Source of the DNA: Actinoallomurus sp963823735
Lineage (GTDB): Bacteria; Actinomycetota; Actinomycetes; Streptosporangiales; Streptosporangiaceae
NCBI GenBank assembly: GCA_963823735.1
Contig: CAWGMO010000001.1
Span: 806,001 to 870,000 of the forward strand
DNA length: 64,000 nucleotides
Reading direction: 5' to 3'
Numbering within the stretch: position 1 is the stretch's first letter; each line of letters begins with the position of its first letter. Made by a program: the position numbers and the translations under genes. Of this stretch, positions 43,025 to 52,200 are shown piece after piece. A model generated the notes under the pieces. It was not told the origin of the DNA. It searched no databases and worked only from the letters and a program-made list of their open reading frames with translations.

Positions 43025-43408
43025 ATGACCGGTGGAAAGTTCGACGATTCGGCGCGCGGGCGGCTCCGCGAAAGACTGGAGACGATCCGGACTCGATCGC
43101 AGAAGTCCAGCTCGTGGCGTTCTATGACGCAATACGTTTCACGGTTAGTGAATCGCGAAGGATTTGTGCCGGTATCCACGAAATTGTCGCGCGAAGACAT
43201 TCGCTTTCTCGGCTCCGCGCGCGACGACGTGATCGCCTTTTGCGAGCTGAGCATTCGCCTGCTCGACATGCACCAGCCGCGCGATTCCGGTGGCATCACC
43301 AGCGATCGATCGAGCCCGCTCCTGCGATGCCGCGCCTGCATGTGGCGCTGGCCGTGCCCGACCGTACGGGCCATCGAGGAGACGGTGGACCGTCCGCCCG
43401 GGTCCTGA
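43025..43408 (+). CDS. Conserved actinobacterial hypothetical protein with CxxC motif
   Basis: 127 residues from ATG 43025. The N-terminal half is basic and helical. The C-terminal segment LLRCRACMWRWPCPTVRAIEE is a short Cys-rich motif found at the end of many small actinobacterial proteins of unknown role. The stop codon lies in the loop of a terminator hairpin. The 300 bases upstream hold a GGACC/GGTCC inverted repeat (42952-42971) but no clear promoter. Confidence 0.7.
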   Translation: MTGGKFDDSARGRLRERLETIRTRSQKSSSWRSMTQYVSRLVNREGFVPVSTKLSREDIRFLGSARDDVIAFCELSIRLLDMHQPRDSGGITSDRSSPLLRCRACMWRWPCPTVRAIEETVDRPPGS

Positions 43409-43427
43409 GCGCGGACCCGGGCGGACG
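43391..43427. terminator. Bidirectional terminator enclosing a stop codon
   Basis: CGTCCGCCCGGGTCC (43391-43405) pairs perfectly over 15 bases with GGACCCGGGCGGACG (43413-43427). The loop TGAGCGC carries the TGA of the hypothetical gene (43406-43408). It also lies just beyond the stop of the convergent FG-GAP gene. Confidence 0.8.
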
Positions 43428-43432
43428 CCCTG

Positions 43433-44938
43433 TCAGCCCGTGCGGCCGACGCGGACGCCTACCTGCGCGTCCTTGCCGCTGACGCCGATCGTGCCGGAGC
43501 CGAAACTCACCGAGCCGGTCCCCGTCACGCCCGCCGTGCCGCCCTTGAGCGCGCTGACCGAGCCGTCGGTGCCGTTCTCCTTCGGCGAGCCGGCCACCAG
43601 GTCGGCGTAGCCGTCGTTGGTGAGGTCCAGCAGGCTCACCGTCCAGCCGAACGAATCGCCCTTCTCCGCCGAGCCCGCGACACCGGAGGTGCTCTGCGAG
43701 ACGGCCTGCGAACGATCGCCGGTCAGCCCGCTGCCGGACCCGTAGAGGACGATCGCCTCGCCCGCCGTCGTCTGGCCGCTGACCGTACGGCCCGGAACGC
43801 CCACCGCGAGGTCGGCCTTCCCGTCGTGGTCGACGTCGCCCGCGGACAGGCTGTAGCCGAACTTGTCCCCCAGCGCGGTCGCGCCGGGCACGTTCGCGGT
43901 CTCCTGGTTCACCATGTACGAATCGCCCAGCGTGAGGTCCGCGCCGCCCCGGTAGACCGTGACGTGGCTGTGCGCGCGCCCGCTGTCGTCCGAGCCGCCC
44001 GCCGCGATGTCCGCATAGCCGTCACCGTCGAAGTCGCCGGCCGCGAGACCGTCGACCTTGACCAGCTCCTCGCTGTTCGGGTTCGGGTTCTCGGTGTTGG
44101 CCCAGACGTCGAAGCCGTAGCGGTCCTTCGGGTCGGCGGCGGCGTTCTGCCAGCCGACGATCAGGTCGGTCTTGCCGTCGCCGTTGACGTCGCCGACCAC
44201 CGGGATCAGCGCGTCCAGCGCCGGGGTGGTCGCCGCCGCGGCGAGCTGCTTCTTCTGCCCGCGTACCGGCCGCCCGTGCACGCCCGGGTGGAACGCCCGC
44301 GTCGCGGCGACGCCGTCGGACGGCCTGGACGTGTAGGTCCAGAAGTAGCCGTCGCCCGGTGAGGTGTCGACCCACTCGGGGTAGCCGTCACCGTCGAAGT
44401 CGCCGGTGGTCAGCGAGTAGCCGTAGCGGTGGCCCGCGCCGGCGTTCTCGGGCTCGGCGAGGGTCGCCGAGCCGCTGCCGTTCAGCCCGGACGGGCCGCC
44501 CCACAGGATCGTCTCCGACCCGGCGTTCACGCCGTTGGTCGTGTCCTCGTCCGGCGAGCCGACGAACAGGTCGGCGTAGCCGTCCCGGTCGTAGTCGAAG
44601 GACATGATGGAGAAGCCGAAGTGGTCGGTGTTCTCCGCCGCGCCCGGGACACCCGCGGTGTCCTGGCTGATGATGGTCTTCTTCGCCGTGTTCGGCCCGG
44701 TCTTGGAGCCGTAGACGACCGACACGAAGCCGGCGCTCGTGTGGGTGCCGACCTTGCCGTACGGGCTGCCGAGCGCCAGGTCCTGATACCCGTCCCCGTT
44801 GAAGTCGTACGGCTTCGCGGCGCCGGACGCCGCCTTCACCGTCATCGGAGCGGCGTGCGCCACCCCGGCCATCCCCGTCGCCCCCATCGCGGTGACCGCC
44901 CAGACGGCCAGCGCACGCGCGAAAACGCGTCTTTTCAC
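43433..44938 (-). CDS. Secreted FG-GAP (integrin-alpha-type) beta-propeller protein
   Basis: 501 residues from GTG 44938 (GAGGAGGGG upstream). A signal peptide ends near GVAHA. Seven FG-GAP blades follow, each with a calcium loop D-x-N/D-x-D-G-x-x-D, for example DFNGDGYQDLALGSP, DYDRDGYADLFVGSP, DVNGDGKTDLIVG and DVDHDGKADLAVGVP. Blade count fits a complete seven-bladed propeller. Likely extracellular binding or structural role; no catalytic domain is fused. Confidence 0.93.
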   Translation of the reverse strand: MKRRVFARALAVWAVTAMGATGMAGVAHAAPMTVKAASGAAKPYDFNGDGYQDLALGSPYGKVGTHTSAGFVSVVYGSKTGPNTAKKTIISQDTAGVPGAAENTDHFGFSIMSFDYDRDGYADLFVGSPDEDTTNGVNAGSETILWGGPSGLNGSGSATLAEPENAGAGHRYGYSLTTGDFDGDGYPEWVDTSPGDGYFWTYTSRPSDGVAATRAFHPGVHGRPVRGQKKQLAAAATTPALDALIPVVGDVNGDGKTDLIVGWQNAAADPKDRYGFDVWANTENPNPNSEELVKVDGLAAGDFDGDGYADIAAGGSDDSGRAHSHVTVYRGGADLTLGDSYMVNQETANVPGATALGDKFGYSLSAGDVDHDGKADLAVGVPGRTVSGQTTAGEAIVLYGSGSGLTGDRSQAVSQSTSGVAGSAEKGDSFGWTVSLLDLTNDGYADLVAGSPKENGTDGSVSALKGGTAGVTGTGSVSFGSGTIGVSGKDAQVGVRVGRTG

Positions 44939-45107
44939 CAAACCCCTCCTCAGATGTGCCAGTGCGTGGCACATGGCGAAGAAGAGACGTCGGAGATTTG
45001 CAGGTGGTTTACAGGAAAATGCACCCCGTTGGCGAATTTCTTACGAAGCCGAGACGGTCGCCACCGTTGCGGTGACGGGCGGACGACGCGGGATTAGCGT
45101 TCGACCC

Positions 45108-46090
45108 ATGCGCGTACTCGTGACCGGCTCCGCCGGGTTCATCGGCTCCCACATCGTCGAAGCGCTGCGGGAACGCGGCCACGACGTCCGTACCTTCGAC
45201 CTCGTGTCGGGTGAGGACGTCCGCGACGCGGGCGCCGTCGCGCGGTCCCTGTCGGGAGTGGACGCGGTCTGCCACCAAGCGGCCAAAGTCGGACTCGGCG
45301 TCGATGTTTCGGACCTGCCCGAATACGCCTCCGTGAACGTCCACGGAACGGCGGTCGTGCTGGCCGAAATGGCGCGTGCGGGCGTCGGGCGGCTCGTGCT
45401 CGCCTCCTCGATGGTCGTGTACGGCGAGGGCGCCTACGACTGCCCCGAGCACGGCCGCGTACGCCCCGGCCCGCGCGACGTCGCGGACCTGGCGGCCGGC
45501 CGCTTCGAGCCCCCGTGCCCGGTGTGCGGCGCCCCGCTGGCGCCCGGCACCGTCGCCGAGGACGCCCCGATGGACCCGCGCAACGCCTACGCCGCCACCA
45601 AGCTCGGCCAGGAGCACCTGTCCGCCTCGTGGGCCCGCGCGACGGGCGGCTCGGTGATCGCCCTGCGCTACCACAACGTCTACGGGCCGCGGATGCCCCG
45701 CGACACCCCGTACGCCGGCGTCGCCGCGATCTTCCGGTCGGCCTGGCGCGCGGCGAGGCGCCCCGCGGTGTTCGAGGACGGCGGCCAGCGGCGCGACTTC
45801 GTGCACGTACGCGACGTCGCGCGCGCCGACGTACTGGCGCTGGAGGCTCCCCGGCCGACGGCGCCCCGCGGGCGTACAACGTCGCGAGCGGCGAGCCGCA
45901 CACGATCGAGGAGATGGCGACCGCGCTGTCCAAGGCGTGCGACGGGCCTTCCCCCGTGGTGACGGGCGACTACCGGCTCGGCGACGTGCGCCACATCGTG
46001 GCGTCGCCGGAACGCGCGGAAGCCGATCTCGGCTTCCGCGCGTCGGTCGCCTTCGAGGAAGGCATGGCCGAGTTCGTCAGCGGTGAGTGA
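45108..46090 (+). pseudogene. NAD-dependent epimerase/dehydratase (dTDP-rhamnose 4-epimerase-like), frameshifted
   Basis: ATG 45108 reads MRVLVTGSAGFIGSHIVEAL, with the extended-SDR cofactor loop. The catalytic Tyr-Lys pair is in NAYAATKLGQEH. A CPVCGAPL insert (about residue 143) is typical of the dTDP-L-rhamnose 4-epimerase-like group. The frame breaks at the C run 45849-45852 (one C short), after which AYNVASGEPHTIEEMA continues to 46090. The restored protein is about 327 residues, full length. Probably a sequence slip rather than decay. Confidence 0.75.
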
Positions 46091-47252
46091 AGACCGGGTT
46101 CCACGCGCCGATCTTGTCGGAGCGGTGGTAGCCGGTCAGGACCGTCGTCTTACCGCCGAGGCTGATCAGGATCAGCCGGTTGCGGAACTCCTTCTTGCCC
46201 ATGCAGTCCTTCACAGCGCAGCCGATCGCGAATAGGTGCGAGTCGTCGGCCCAGGCCCGCGCCTGCTCGATCGGCAGGACCGCGACCGTCTTGCCGGTGC
46301 CGACGTTCTTGACGGTGACGGCGGGACCTGGGACCGGCCCGGGCTTCAGGAAGAGCTTGCCGTTCGGGGACAGCCCGGCCACCTCGCCGTAGTCGGCCTC
46401 ATGGGCCGGCGCCGCGCGCCGCCTGCCGTTCAGGTCGTAGAAGGCCTTCAAAGGATCGGTGCGGACCCGGATCAGCGTCCCGCTACGGCTCCAGCCGAAA
46501 TCCTGCCTCCGGTTGGGGTCGTGCAGGGGGGAGGCGTTGTCGGCGGGAAGGGAGTGGAAGGCTCCGAGCCTCGACCCGCCCTCCACCACGTAGAAGCCGG
46601 TCCGCGGGCTCGTTCCCCAGCCTTTGTAGACGTCCGGGTCGGCGTTGTAGGTCGTGAGGAGCAGCCGCCGCCCGTCAGGGGACCAGGCCACACCGCCGAC
46701 CTTGTTCGCGACCGGGATCCACCGGACGATCTTCCGGGTGCCCATGTCGAGGATGCCGACGCGCGCGGCCGGGGTGCTCTCCAGCACGGCCGCCTGGTGC
46801 ATCCCGGGCTGCACGTCGAGGTAGGCCCACGGCGTCTTCTCGTAGACGCCCGAGGCGGGGTCGTAGAGGTACCAGGTGCGCCGGTACGCCTTCGCGCCGC
46901 CGGCCGAGTCCGCGTGACCCGTGTAGTACGCGGCGATGGCCGTGTGCCCGGCGGCGACGAGGTGGCGCGGGAACGAGTTGCCGAGGTCGGTGCGCAGCGT
47001 CGTGTCCGAGGACATCGCGACCGGCCGGGTGTCGATCCTCGGTACCGGCGCCTGACGCGGCGTCCCTCCGGTCTGCGCGACGATCGCCACTCCCGCCCCC
47101 GCGAGAAGTGCCGCCGTCCCGGTGGCCAGCCCGACCCTGAGAACGCGCCGTCGCGTACGGCCCCGCAGCGCACGGTCGGCCAGGCCCGCGGGCACCCTCG
47201 CCTCCGCGGACCAGTCTTCGTAGGTGTCCTTGATGAGGGTCTCGAACTTCAC
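46077..47252 (-). CDS. Membrane-anchored beta-propeller-like protein, putative sigma-factor partner
   Basis: 391 residues. A short cytoplasmic part with a basic stretch (RALRGRTRRRVLRVG) precedes one membrane helix (LATGTAALLAGAGVAIVAQ). A large outer domain follows with WD-like repeats (VGGVAWSPDGRRLLLTTY). It overlaps the SigE-type gene upstream by GTGA, the position of an anti-sigma factor. The N-terminal part lacks a recognisable zinc-binding anti-sigma domain, so that role is inferred from position. Confidence 0.8.
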   Translation of the reverse strand: MKFETLIKDTYEDWSAEARVPAGLADRALRGRTRRRVLRVGLATGTAALLAGAGVAIVAQTGGTPRQAPVPRIDTRPVAMSSDTTLRTDLGNSFPRHLVAAGHTAIAAYYTGHADSAGGAKAYRRTWYLYDPASGVYEKTPWAYLDVQPGMHQAAVLESTPAARVGILDMGTRKIVRWIPVANKVGGVAWSPDGRRLLLTTYNADPDVYKGWGTSPRTGFYVVEGGSRLGAFHSLPADNASPLHDPNRRQDFGWSRSGTLIRVRTDPLKAFYDLNGRRRAAPAHEADYGEVAGLSPNGKLFLKPGPVPGPAVTVKNVGTGKTVAVLPIEQARAWADDSHLFAIGCAVKDCMGKKEFRNRLILISLGGKTTVLTGYHRSDKIGAWNPVFTHR

Positions 47253-47764
47253 GGCCGTACCTCCTCGACGGGCTTCAACTCGGGGGCCACGGCGCGCAGC
47301 CGCGCGAGTGACCGGTGGGTGGTGCTGCGCACGGTGCCGACGCCGCAGCCGAGCAGCCGCGCGACCTCCGCCTCGGGCAGATCCTCGAAGAACCGCAGGA
47401 CCAGCACGGCACGCTGCCGCGAAGTCAGCCGGGCCAGCGCCCTACGCATCGTGATCTTCAGGTCGAGGTCCGGCGTGGCGTCCCGCCGCGCCTCGTCGGG
47501 GAGCACGGCGAGCTGCGTCTCCCGCCGCCTCCACTTGAGCCGCCAGGAGCTGACCTGCTGGCGGTACATCACCTGCCGTACGTAGGTCTCGGGGCTGTTG
47601 ACCCGCGACCAGCGCGCGGCCGTCTTGGTGAGCGCTATCTGCAGCAGATCCTCGGCCCCGTGCTGATCACCCCCGGTGAGCAGATACGCCAGGCGCATCA
47701 GCCCCGCCGAACTCTCCACCACGAACTCGCGGAAATCTCGCTCCGCCGCGGCATCCATCGTCAC
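47249..47764 (-). CDS. SigE-family RNA polymerase sigma factor
   Basis: 171 residues. Region 2: AYLLTGGDQHGAEDLLQIALTKTAARW ... YVRQVMYRQQVSSWRLKWRRRE. Region 4: LTSRQRAVLVLRFFEDLPEAEVARLLGCGVGTVRSTTHRSLARL. It probably directs a small stress regulon, controlled by the membrane protein translated with it. Confidence 0.93.
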   Translation of the reverse strand: MTMDAAAERDFREFVVESSAGLMRLAYLLTGGDQHGAEDLLQIALTKTAARWSRVNSPETYVRQVMYRQQVSSWRLKWRRRETQLAVLPDEARRDATPDLDLKITMRRALARLTSRQRAVLVLRFFEDLPEAEVARLLGCGVGTVRSTTHRSLARLRAVAPELKPVEEVRP

Positions 47765-47831
47765 CTCCGAGGTGTTGTCAGCCCCTAAGACGCCTCCGGA
47801 CGGCCGCTGCTATGCCTCCGACTCTCATGAA

Positions 47832-48452
47832 TCACGCGTCGCTCGGGCCCGGGCGCCAGCCGTACATGCTCCAGCCGTCGGCCTCGCGCAGGGTCGCCCA
47901 GATGACGTCGCCCTTCGCGCTGGAGTAGGCGTCCATGGACGGCCACTCGCGGGTGGACAGGTCGCGCTTGACGTCCTCGTAGCGCCGGCGGGCCTCGTCG
48001 TCGGCGCGGAGGCGGTCGCGGAACAGGAGGGACTGCTGCTGGCTGACGCAGCCCTCGCGGCGTACGTGGCAGTTCACGCGCATGCCCTCGGGCCGGTGGA
48101 AGAGCCACTTGCGGTGGTCCCAGCACCAGTCGCCGAGCCAGCGCAGGTCCGCGGACTCGATCGCGTCGACCAGGGCCGGGTCCTCGCCGACGTGCTCGCG
48201 GGAGGGGTGCTCGGCCGGTGTCTCCGGGGCGGGCAGGCCGGTGCGGGCCCACGGGCGGAAGCCGCGGATCGAGACCTGGACGTCGATGATCGGCTTGGCG
48301 GCGAGGCCGGGGACCGACGTCGAGCCGATGTGGTGGACGCCGGTCAGGCGGTCGCCCAGGAGGGGCTCCAGCACGGCGCGCAGGGACGCCCCGATCTCCG
48401 CGAACCGGTCCGGCCAGGAAGGGTCGTACGGGGCGATGTCGATGGTCACCAT
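47832..48452 (-). CDS. GrpB-family (UPF0157) protein
   Basis: 206 residues from ATG 48452. It has the nucleotidyltransferase-like GrpB core: IAPYDPSWPDRFAEIGASLRAVL, HHIGSTSVPGLAAKPIIDVQVSI and VNCHVRREG. Biochemical role not established. GTG 48449 is an alternative start. Confidence 0.9.
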   Translation of the reverse strand: MVTIDIAPYDPSWPDRFAEIGASLRAVLEPLLGDRLTGVHHIGSTSVPGLAAKPIIDVQVSIRGFRPWARTGLPAPETPAEHPSREHVGEDPALVDAIESADLRWLGDWCWDHRKWLFHRPEGMRVNCHVRREGCVSQQQSLLFRDRLRADDEARRRYEDVKRDLSTREWPSMDAYSSAKGDVIWATLREADGWSMYGWRPGPSDA

Positions 48453-48514
48453 TCGCCGGAAACTATCGAGCATTGCGGCCCGAAGGTGGCCGCAATGGGC
48501 GTTTGGCTGGCCGC

Positions 48515-49643
48515 ATGACCGATGCCACGGAGATCCGTACATTCAAGATCGACATCGAGCAGAGCGAGCTCGACGACCTGCGCGACCGCCTCGGCCGTGC
48601 GCGCTGGCCCGACGAGCTGCCCGGCGTCGACTGGTCCTACGGCGTGCCCCTCGGCCGGGTGAAGGAGCTGGCCGAGCACTGGCGCACCGGCTACGACTGG
48701 CGGGCGCACGAGGCGAAGCTGAACGCCTTCCCGCAGTTCACGACCACCATCGACGGGCAGAACATCCACTTCCTGCACGTACGGTCGCCCGAGCCCGGCG
48801 CCGTCCCGCTGATCCTCACGCACGGGTGGCCCGGCTCGGTCGCGGAGTTCCTGGCGATCATCGGGCCGCTGACCGACCCCCGCGCGTACGGGAAGGACCC
48901 GGCGGTCGCGTTCCACGTGGTCGCGCCGTCGCTGCCGGGCTTCGCGTTCTCCGGGCCGACGGCCGAGCCCGGCTGGGACGTCACCCGCATCGCGCGCGCC
49001 TGGGCCGCAGCTGATGGACCGGCTCGGCTACGACCGGTACGGCGCGCAGGGCGGCGACTGGGGCGCACGCGTCAGCCCCGAGCTGGGCCGGGTCGACGCC
49101 GCGCACGTCATCGGCACCCACGTGAACGCGTTCCCGACGATGCCGTACGGCGAGGTGGAGGGTCTCACCGCGGCCGAGAAGGCGCGCATGGAACGCCTCG
49201 CGAACTGGCACTCGGAACGCATGGGCTACGCGATGATCCAGAGCACCCGGCCGCAGACCCTCGCGTACGGCCTGGCCGACTCGCCCGTCGGGCAGCTCGC
49301 GTGGAACCTGGAGTGGTTCGACGAGTACGGCGAGCGGACCGGCGACATCGACCCCGACCTCATCCTCACGAACGTCTCGCTGTACTGGCTGACCGGCACC
49401 GCCGGGTCGGCGGCGCGGATCTACAAGGAGAGCGCGGCCTCGTGGGCGGGCCCTCCCGAGCGTTCGGAGGTGCCGCTGGGCGTGGCGGTGTTCCGGAGCG
49501 ACTCCAGCGTCCGCCGCATCGCCGAGCGCGACCACAACGTCGTGCACTGGTCGGAGTTCGACGCGGGAGGCCACTTCGCCGCGCTCCAGGCGCCCGAACT
49601 CCTCGTCGAAGATGTCCGGACGTTCTTCGCGAAGATTCATTGA
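48515..49643 (+). pseudogene. Epoxide hydrolase (EHN type), frameshifted
   Basis: ATG 48515 gives the EHN domain (FKIDIEQSELDDLRDRLGRARWPDELPG) and the oxyanion motif HGWPGS. The frame shifts near 49004-49010 (one extra base; should read AWAQLMDRLGYDRYG). It then continues with the nucleophile Asp in GAQGGDWGA and the His in SEFDAGGHFAAL. Restored length is about 376 residues. All catalytic parts are present, so the gene is probably intact in the organism. Confidence 0.78.
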
Positions 49644-49701
49644 TCGGAAACCGCGCCGAAAACTTCTGGATGGCTGCGGTTTCAGGACGTACGTTCACCA
49701 C

Positions 49702-50175
49702 GTGACACAAGCGCTCACGATCGACTTCGTGGCCGCCGGGGGCGGTCTGCTCGCGGTGACGCACCGTCCGAAGGTGCGTTCACTGCCGGAGATGCGGGCC
49801 CTCGGAGTGACCCACCTGGTGACGTTGCTGTCCGAACGCGAAGGCGCGCGCGATGTCGGCGCCGCGGCCAAGGCGGCGGGCCTGGAGTGGATCTGGGTGT
49901 CGCTCGCCGACGCCGACCCGCCACCACCGGAACGCGACGAGGAGCTCGGCGCCGCGCTGGGCGCGATCGCCGAGCTCCTCCGCGACCGCGCGGCCGTGGT
50001 CGTCCACTGCTCCGCGGGCATCCACCGGACCGGGATGTTCGCCTACGCGCTGCTCCGCACCACCGGCCTGAGCAGCACGGACGCCCGGCGTACGCTGACG
50101 CGGCTGCGCGCCTTCACCTCCGATGGGGTGGGCGAGCACCGCCTGGCGTGGGGCGAGCGCCTGCGCCGGGCCTGA
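49702..50175 (+). CDS. Dual-specificity/tyrosine phosphatase-like protein
   Basis: 157 residues from GTG 49702. The CX5R loop is HCSAGIHRTG (Cys103, Arg109), and an upstream DADPPPP takes the general-acid position. It probably dephosphorylates proteins or small phospho-compounds. Ends one base before the stop of the convergent kinase gene. Confidence 0.85.
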   Translation: MTQALTIDFVAAGGGLLAVTHRPKVRSLPEMRALGVTHLVTLLSEREGARDVGAAAKAAGLEWIWVSLADADPPPPERDEELGAALGAIAELLRDRAAVVVHCSAGIHRTGMFAYALLRTTGLSSTDARRTLTRLRAFTSDGVGEHRLAWGERLRRA

Positions 50176-50176
50176 G

Positions 50177-51305
50177 TCAGGCGCCCAGCGGCAGGCGTAC
50201 GACGAAGCGGCAGCCGTCGCCGGCGTTCACGACGCCGATCTCGCCCGAGTGCGCCTCGACGATGCCGCGCGCGATGGCGAGGCCGAGGCCCGCGCCGCCG
50301 CCGGGCGTACGCGCGACCTCGCCGCGGAACGCCACGTCGAACAGGCGCGGGAGGTCCTCCTCCGGGATGCCGCCGCAGGCGTCGGACACGGTCACGCAGG
50401 CCATGCCCTCCTCGACCGCGGCGGCGATCTCGACGCCGCCGTCGGCGGGCGTGTGGCGTACGGCGTTCACGACGAGGTTGCGCAGGGCGCGGCCCAGCTC
50501 GGCGGCGTCGACCTCGACCGGCAGCACGCCCTGGGCGTGGCCGCGCAGGTGTACGCCCTTGGCGCGGGCGAGGGCCTCGATGCCGGCGACGGCCTCCGAG
50601 ACGAGGTCGCCGAGGCCGACGCGCTGCCGTGACAGCCGCAGCGCGCCCGCGTGGATCCGCGACAGCTCGAACAGGTCGTCCACCATCGCGGCCAGCCGGT
50701 CCGACTCGGCCCGTATCTGCGCGTGGTAGCGGTGGACGGTCACCGGGTCGTCCACCACCTCGTCCTCCAGCGCCTCGGCCATCGCGCGCAGCCCGGCCAG
50801 CGGCGTGCGCAGGTCGTGGCTCACCCAGGCGACGAGCTCGCGGCGGCTGGTCTCCAGCGTGCGCTCGCGGGTGTGCGCGGCGTCGAGGCGCTCGTACGCG
50901 GTGGCCAGCTCGGCACCCAGCTCGGCCAGCTCGGCGGGCAGCGTCTGGGACGGCGGCGTGAACTCGCCCGTCGTCACCCGCCTTGCGCACCGCGTGGAGC
51001 AGCGAGCGGCTGGCGCTGATCAGCCGGTACCCGAGCAGCAGCGACACACCGAGCCCGACCAGCCCGGCGATCACCGAAACGGTGAGCGTCACCGAACGGT
51101 CGTGATCGGTGATCAGCATCTTGAGCGTGATCGCCACGATGCCGGCCACGGTGGCCAGCACGGTCGCGGCCGACCCCACCGCCAGCAGGATCGCGAGAGA
51201 GCGGCCCGCGAGGGCGTACAGCAGCGCCACACCGACGAGACCGGCCAGCAGCGCGGCGCCCGCGGCGTACGCGACCACCCAGGCGAATGCGGAGAAAGAA
51301 ATCAT
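50177..51305 (-). pseudogene. Sensor histidine kinase, frameshifted
   Basis: ATG 51305 gives four hydrophobic segments (FAWVVAYAAGAALLAGLVGVALLYAL and others) and a short linker to AVRKAG. The frame breaks near 50976-50980 at a CCC/GGG run (one base short). It then continues TTGEFTPPSQTL with a coiled coil, the H box AWVSHDLRTPLAG, N box LRNLVVNAVRHT, and G boxes SDACGGIPEEDL and GGGAGLGLAIARG to 50177. The restored protein is about 376 residues and pairs with the response regulator (ATGA overlap). Confidence 0.8.
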
Positions 51306-52003
51306 GTGATGGGCTCATATCGGTAGCCGACACCCCAGACGGTGAGGATGCGGCGCGGGGCGGTCGGGTCTTCCTCGATCTTCTCTCTGAGGCGGCGTAC
51401 GTGGACCGTCACCGTGGACGAGTCGCCGAACTCCCAGCCCCAGACCTTCTCCAGCAGGTCGGCGCGCGTGAACGCCTGCCGTGGGTGGCGCATCAGGTAG
51501 GCGAGCAGGTCGAACTCCCGCGCGGTCAGGGAGATCTCCTTCGCGCCGAGGCGTACCTCGTGCGCGGAGGTGTCGACGGTGAGGTCGCCGTCGGCGGTGG
51601 TCCCGCCCGTCGGGGCGAGCGTGCCGCGCGAGCGCCGCAGGACGGACTTCACGCGGAGGGCCAGCTCGCGGGGGCTGAACGGCTTGGTGACGTAGTCGTC
51701 GGCGCCGGTCTCCAGGCCGACGAGCCGGTCGGTCTCCTCGCCGAGCGCGGTCAGCATGACGATCGGCACGGGCCAGCGCGCGCGGAGCCGCTTGCAGACC
51801 TCCAGGCCGTCGATGCCGGGGAGCATCAGGTCGAGGACGACGAGGTCGGGGGAGGTCTCGGCGGCGGCGTGCAGGGCCGCGATCCCGTCGGCGACGCACT
51901 GGACGTCGTGGCCGTCGCGGACGAGGTAGCGCGCCACGACCTCCGCCACGGTCGGGTCGTCGTCGACGACGAGGATGCGGCCGGTCTCGGTGTTCACCAC
52001 CAT
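51302..52003 (-). CDS. OmpR-family response regulator
   Basis: 233 residues. Receiver domain with acidic pocket VVDDD and phospho-acceptor Asp58 (VLDLMLPG), Thr and Lys in MLTALG and YVTKPF. The C-terminal winged helix (ISLTAREFDLLAYLMRHPRQAFTRADLLEKVWGW ... TVTVHVRRLREKI) binds DNA. Translated together with the sensor kinase. The target genes may include the divergent GT2-DUF2064-methyltransferase operon. Confidence 0.95.
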   Translation of the reverse strand: MVVNTETGRILVVDDDPTVAEVVARYLVRDGHDVQCVADGIAALHAAAETSPDLVVLDLMLPGIDGLEVCKRLRARWPVPIVMLTALGEETDRLVGLETGADDYVTKPFSPRELALRVKSVLRRSRGTLAPTGGTTADGDLTVDTSAHEVRLGAKEISLTAREFDLLAYLMRHPRQAFTRADLLEKVWGWEFGDSSTVTVHVRRLREKIEEDPTAPRRILTVWGVGYRYEPIT

Positions 52004-52024
52004 GACCTCACCGGAGCCGGGAAG

Positions 52025-52102
52025 TTATCCACAGCCTGTGGAACCCCTGGTCCCCCACGTCCACATGGGCGCGGAGGAGCGTTGTCCACCGACTTTTCCA
52101 CA
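52025..52102. promoter_or_regulatory. Cluster of DnaA-box-like sequences
   Basis: TTATCCACA (52025-52033, perfect E. coli-type box), TTGTCCACC (52082-52090, one mismatch to the actinobacterial box) and TTTTCCACA (52094-52102) lie in the 197-base space between the response regulator and the GT2 gene. The first continues as TCCACAGCCTGTGGA, a palindrome also present at 63732-63746. DnaA binding is not shown; this is no origin by itself. Confidence 0.4.
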
Positions 52103-52200
52103 ATCACGCTCTCACACTAGGGCCGGCAGGTACGGACACGCGGACTCCGTCACCACTCCGTAAGGGTTGCCGGGCGTACACGCGGCGTAACGTCCCGGGC

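Noticed and set aside
52025..52102. Chromosomal origin (oriC)
   Set aside because: Only three box-like sites, no AT-rich unwinding region, and no dnaA or dnaN gene nearby.
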